Below are positions 30,542-34,921 of a DNA stretch of 34,921 bases, in pieces. The stretch lies in contig MNCI01024347.1 in the NCBI GenBank assembly GCA_015680685.1, positions 22,757-57,677 on the forward strand, read 5' to 3'. The notes below the pieces were generated by a model. The model was not told where the DNA came from. It worked only from the letters and a program-made list of their open reading frames with translations, and ran no database searches. The stretch comes from Gnetum montanum. Taxonomy: Eukaryota > Streptophyta > Gnetopsida > Gnetales > Gnetaceae. The translations under genes were made by a program, and so were the position numbers. The stretch's first letter is position 1. Each line of letters opens with the position of its first letter.

Positions 30542-31365
30542 TGATGAGNCTTTTGGAGGAAAAAAAGGCAAGAGTTCAGCTAAGGATCTAACTATCTATT
30601 GCCAAACCAAGTGTGCCTGCCTCTTATTTATAGGCAAGGAGGTAGATCTCGATATCGGGTATCCGACATCGCATGGTAGGCTCCAATATTGGGGACCCGA
30701 TATCACAGCTCATCAAAAAGAAAAACAAAGTTCTTTAAAACATAAAAAGAAAAGAAGTAAAACTCTTAATTTCAAAGCTTTAACTTATAAGTTATAAGTT
30801 CAATTCTGATGGGCCATGGTGACTTATAAATTTCTAATTGGACTATATATGTTTGGGTGTACCTATATTACAAATATTTTGAGGTTTCAACCATGATGTT
30901 GCTAGGGAAAAAAATCAAAAATTTGTATTAAAGTCTACCAATGCTAATACTACAATTATAACGTATANGCGTGCAACGCTTGGTAACCCAATAACAATTA
31001 GCATTTGGTAATCTCAGTAGTGTTGCACTGGTTTAGGATGTGTACGACAAGTGAGAACAGATATTGGTGTTAGGATTAGTTAGAAGCTAGTTAATGAATA
31101 GTTAAGTTAAATTAGTCACTTAGTTATCTCTCTCTCTTCCCTTACTAGCGTAGGATATAAAACATACAAGCCATAAAAATCATATGTCTCAAGCTTACTT
31201 AAGCATACAACTGTGACATACAAGTAAGTTTGGAAAGACAATGATTAACCAACTTGTCCTTGTTCCACAAAGGCACATAAGCACTTAGTCCTTGGAATTC
31301 GACTAGATCGTGCATGAATGCTCGTATTCATATGGTTGAGCATAGAGATACCTTGCCACTCATCA
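30542..31365 (+). repeat. 5' LTR of copy E (subfamily B, interrupted by a misoriented piece)
   Basis: Starts TGATGAG at 30542 and ends CCACTCATCA at 31365. The start is followed by N30549. The first LTR section lies in reverse orientation at 30550-30717 (ending CTCATCA), with the TATA block CTATAAATAAGAGGCAG on the minus strand at 30625-30632. The rest (30969-31365) is in normal orientation. Total size is therefore uncertain. Confidence 0.7.
30549..30968. repeat. N-bounded misoriented segment
   Basis: Between N30549 and N30968. Its right part (30718-30967) is the reverse complement of the flank 30291-30541 with only a few mismatches. Its left part is the LTR start reversed. Flipping the segment restores flank-LTR continuity, so assembly error is the likely cause. 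Confidence 0.85.
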
Positions 31366-31366
31366 T

Positions 31367-31384
31367 TGGCGTCGTTGCCGGGGA
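31367..31384 (+). other. Primer binding site, tRNA-Asp type (copy E)
   Basis: TGGCGTCGTTGCCGGGGA begins one base after the LTR and has a single mismatch to the tRNA-Asp complement, the best preserved in the window. Confidence 0.88.
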
Positions 31385-31503
31385 CTTTGTTATTTGTGCG
31401 CTAATTAGAACTTAGGAAATCTTTCACATCGTTGGAATGAACCCTTAGGGTTGGTTGTAAAAGAAAATAGATAATGGGACATTGCACACTGAGTAGACAA
31501 TCA

Positions 31504-33870
31504 TGTTTCCTTCTTCGTACGAAAGTGTTTCACTGCTTAGGTCTAATAAAGAAAACAATTGGAGGCATAGTACACATGATAATCCTCTAGTCCCTTAATA
31601 GTTTCATGTGGTATATGTTCATCCTGATGAGTATGTACCAAACTTTATCTTTATCCTCCACTAGGATAAACAACTGCGTTGGCGTGATTTAGAAGGTAAC
31701 ATAGTGTTACCTCCTGATCATTCAATTCTGGGCATGCTTCTTCGTAATCTCACACGAATTGGTATGCAGCACTTACAGGCAAAGTACATTGTGCATGATC
31801 ATGACCTAAGAGAGTATTGACCTACGGAGGCACAACGTCAAAGGGATTTACAACAGGAAAGACGTCATGAATCCATGAAGGAAAAGTTGTCGCAGAACGT
31901 CCCACATGTCCTAAGAGAAAATGAGGGTAGTAAATCTACCTTACGTAGTCACCCACATAATGATGTTCCTCTCATTGACTTTGGTCAAGGGGTTGTGTAT
32001 CAGAATCTTTACTCAACTATCCATAACCTAGATTTTGCTACCGATATACATAAAGGCTTTGAAAAAGGAACACAAACACATGACAAGGATGGACATTCCA
32101 ATCACCAAAGAGAAGGAAGTAGGCACTGACATGGTGATGGTTCTCCTTCTTCTTCACCTTCATTGTCTCCTTCACCCTCTCTTTCAGGATCCGGACGCAG
32201 TCACAAGAAAAAAGACCATGAGGATAAGGGTAGGCAAAGTGGAAGTCATAGAGAAAATAGCCAAGAAAAGGGATGAGGGCACTCTAGAAAATCACAACAT
32301 AGAAGAAGGGAGAGTAGGGAACAATGTAGGCATCATAGATGCCACAAACGAGACGATCATGATGAACCCCTACTCACTACGTGAATTATGTTAGACATAA
32401 TCGAGGCTGTTAGAATCCCAACAAGGCACCAAAAAGATAGTAGGATTAAGAGGTTAAACATGAACAATATCCCATGATTTGAAGGGGGATACAATGTTGA
32501 TCCTCAAAATCATCTACAAGCATTTCATGATACACGTGCCTTACAAAAAATAGAAAAGAAATGGCAAAAACTTAAGTTGTTCCCATGGACACTAGTTAAA
32601 GAAGCGGAAAGCTTGTACTGGTCCTTAGAATTGGAATTTATTTATAGGTGGAGTACTATGTTAGAATTGTTCAATGATAAGTACCAAACGTACTCCCGAG
32701 TGTCCAACCTGTGAAAGCAAATCCAAGGATGGAAACAAGGAGGACATGAACCCTTGGATGCTGCCATGGGTTGATATTATGGACTACTACCTTGTTGCCC
32801 AGGCCATGGTTATTCGCAGAGGGATCAACTACGCCATCTCGTGGATGGGCTTAGGCATGAAACACGAAGAACCCTTGGGACTTATGCCCAAGAAAGACTA
32901 TCTGAGCATAGAGCCCATCAAATTTAAAGATTGTTGGAGCAATTTGCTAAAGACGAAGGTGAGCTACAGAAAAGACAAAGTGTGGAAGAGTATAATAGAG
33001 ATCCTTCCCTCCAAAAGAAGGGAGTAAGATTTTGTGAGGATAAAGAAGAGTCACCACTCGAAGAGATGGTGAATAGGAAAAATTTGCCTATCCAAAAGAT
33101 GACATCAAAAGTATTGAAAAAGGTAGACCAAATGTGGGACTCCTTAGATAATAGATTTTAAACTGTTACTAAAATAGTAGAGGAATCTAGAGAGAGAGGT
33201 AGTGATTGTGAAAAAAAAGAGAAACTAAATATGCACGTAACAAGGGTAAGGGAAATGTTGCCATCATTGAAGAGGTTGTGGATTTAGATACATACAATGA
33301 TAGTGGATGCGAGATATGCCAATATGACCATCCTAAGGGATGTTGCCCAACAATCTCACATCTACAGGAGTTTGGGGTATATGCACTCAACCCATGATTA
33401 AACAAAAGGAAAACACCCCAAAAGTTACCTTATCCTCAAGGTAACCTAAGACAGTTCCACCAACCCTTAACGTATTATCCAAGTGGAACTCCGCCACAAC
33501 CAATTGAGCAGCATTAATAGTGGTAACACTAGCAATCATGGGGGATGCCATCGCCAAGGCAACAGTATCCTTACTGGCAACCTAACCCGTATGGATATTA
33601 CGTGCAACAGCTAATCTCCTTGCATGACTCTATTGGTCATGTTACCCCTCAACCTCTCTACCAAGCTCATGAATATTATAGGACTCCTTCTCCTAGGGGC
33701 GATGTTCCACAAGCATACCACCCTTCTCATCTAGCCGCATCTCTTCCACCTATAGCTCCATTACTACCTGATCCAGCTATGCAAGGTGAACTCCCTACCT
33801 AGCCGCAGCAACGTAACGGCACAAGGGCTGTTAACCCTCAACCTACCGTTGGTTCTGCAATTGCATGAAG
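31504..33870 (+). pseudogene. Degenerate gag of copy E
   Basis: Starts MFPSSYESVSLLRS at 31504, with stops soon after. Later pieces match copies A and B: the linker region (31875-32129, KEKLSQNVPHVLREN), the charged tract RRHHRCHKRDDHDEPLL (about 32320-32375), MLDIIEAVRIPTRHQKD at about 32391, and the region 32931-33161 (EGELQKRQSVEEYNRDPSLQ and SKVLKKVDQMWDSLDN). The knuckle CEICQYDHPKGCCP is near 33310. The Pro-rich tail (33545-33802) has YRTPSPRGDVPQAYHP and MQGELPT. Frameshifts and stops make it defunct. Where A and B have TAG (equivalent of 11736 and 12593), E has Gln codons. Confidence 0.75.
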
Positions 33871-34089
33871 AAAAAACCTTTCTTCAAAACCAACAACCCA
33901 ACTAAGCCTTTGCAACCACGAGCAACTGAGTCTTTGGACTCCTCAATATCAATCAAAACTTTGGAGGCCCCTTTGACCTAAACACTACGCTCAACACATA
34001 TGGTCATGTTAACACATGTTGTTACTGAATGGATCAATGCTGGCCATCTTCCTAGGAAATTCTCTAATCCTAGGAGTCCTTTTATATAT

Positions 34090-34480
34090 TTATAAATTTT
34101 TGGGAATGAGCCATTCAAAGCTCTTTTGGATTCAGGTTCCAGTGTCAATTCAATCTCTAAGAAATGTATAAGGCTTGGAACCTGCCTCCATTGAAAAAGA
34201 GCAACATTCATTTAGAGTTGGCCAACCAGTCGATTACTATCCCATTGGGACTAGTGGAGGACATTTTCACCACTATTTGTGGATGGTTGTACCCAACTGA
34301 CTTCCTAGTGATTCAAGTGAACAACAGTAAGGGGAACTGCCCAATCATAATGGGAAGAGCTTGGCTAAGTACCATCGATGCATGTCTAGGAATCCGTGAT
34401 CTTTCCCTAGAAATATCAAAGGAAAATACATTCAAAAAGATCAAGAAGAAGAAAGTTTCATGCATTGCATATAGTGACAC
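34090..34480 (+). pseudogene. Retropepsin-like protease of copy E
   Basis: ALLDSGSSVNSIS with catalytic Asp at 34129-34131, then one frame break near 34160. The downstream stretch (34164 on) reads ELANQSITIPLGLVEDIFTT and NCPIIMGRAWLSTIDACLGI. The end AYSDT at about 34475 loses the family tail, which is replaced by unrelated sequence before the LTR at 34555. Confidence 0.7.
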
Positions 34481-34554
34481 AAGGTGTAATTGTGTGCAAA
34501 GGTCATGGTTTGTACAAAGTTTAGTATTGCTTACATGCAATTAGTGTGCACAAG

Positions 34555-34921
34555 TGATGAGTGGCGAGGTACCCCTACACTCAACCATACGAAACGAGCA
34601 TCGCATGCGTGATCTGGTCGAACTCCGTAGATGGACTAGTTGTGGCATCTAGATAGTTAGCCTTAGGTCGCAGTTCACTGTCTTCCCATCTAGATTAGTT
34701 TTGCATATGTCACGTATGGTTTAGTCTAGATGAGGTGTATGATGTGTCCTAATTCTATGCTACTCCTAATGGCAGTGGGAAAGAATATTAACTAAGCTAA
34801 ACTAAGAGGAAAAGGGTAAGAAAATCTAATCTAGCCTAAGTGCGATGAGCAACCGATTCCTTGATCAACCGTACACATCTTGGACTTCGTGCACGACTAC
34901 CACTGGGACTACCAAGCATAG
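34555..34921 (-). repeat. LTR 3' portion, subfamily C, minus strand, cut by window end
   Basis: The plus strand reads TGATGAGTGGCGAGGTACCC and follows the family LTR end, then subfamily C sequence shared with 19864-20276 and 23397-23640. No primer site lies on its inner (left) side, so it is a 3' LTR end or a solo LTR inserted next to copy E. Confidence 0.8.

Larger units (their letters stand above)
30542..34554 (+). mobile_element. Gag-protease LTR retrotransposon, copy E (5' part)
   Basis: LTR (30542-31365), tRNA-Asp primer site, gag (from 31504) and protease (to about 34480) in the same order as copies A and B, but a more diverged subfamily. It stops where a minus-strand LTR begins at 34555. 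The segment 30550-30967 appears misoriented. No RT or integrase and no 3' LTR are seen. Confidence 0.8.

Noticed and set aside
1-34921. CRISPR array, bacterial operon or phage-like system
   Set aside because: No regularly spaced repeats of that kind or prokaryotic gene organisation; all recognised features are those of a plant nuclear genome.

Overview
This window looks like a repeat-rich, AT-rich nuclear segment of a seed plant. The evidence is decayed Ty3/gypsy and Ty1/copia retrotransposons with plant-type primer binding sites (tRNA-Asp and initiator tRNA-Met), a LINE remnant, MITE-like elements, and two small intron-containing genes for secreted peptides. I cannot name the species. Seven isolated N characters show that this is a draft scaffold, and three segments bounded by N pairs are inverted copies of nearby sequence, so local order there is probably wrong.

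Layout. 1-4773: minus-strand gag-protease LTR element (copy A), cut by the window start. 4774-6122: LINE ORF2 3' remnant. 6123-9290: sparse DNA with short direct repeats and peptide locus 1 (8255-8613). 9290-10243 and 17201-19496: two halves of a minus-strand copia element, split by a complete related LTR element (copy B, 10244-17200) with target-site duplication AAGGT. 19864-20276: LTR fragment of the same family. 20340-22745: minus-strand Ty3/gypsy pol remnant (RT, RNase H, integrase). 22771-23396: a diverged copy of the DNA that follows peptide locus 2. 23397-24280: decayed minus-strand family member (copy D). 24281-26390: AT-rich, nothing recognised. 26391-28960: a tandem duplication carrying a MITE-like element and a signal-peptide mini-ORF in each copy. 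28971-29120: 75-bp tandem repeat. 29464-29829: peptide locus 2. 30542-34554: third gag-protease element (copy E), ended by a minus-strand LTR from 34555 that runs off the window.

The dominant family (A, B, D, E and loose LTRs) has LTRs bounded by TGATGAG/CTCATCA, a tRNA-Asp primer site, a gag with a non-standard knuckle (C-x2-C-x3-H-x3-C) and a retropepsin-like protease. No reverse transcriptase or integrase is visible in copy B, the only complete copy, so the family looks non-autonomous and dependent on a relative for mobilisation.

The most interesting host content is the pair of peptide loci. Each has a signal-peptide exon, a short intron and a basic exon 2 with a shared SG-x-x-LS block, ending in two cysteines near the C terminus. 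They resemble preproproteins of cysteine-containing plant signalling peptides. The SCREW/CTNIP phytocytokines are one candidate family, not established here.
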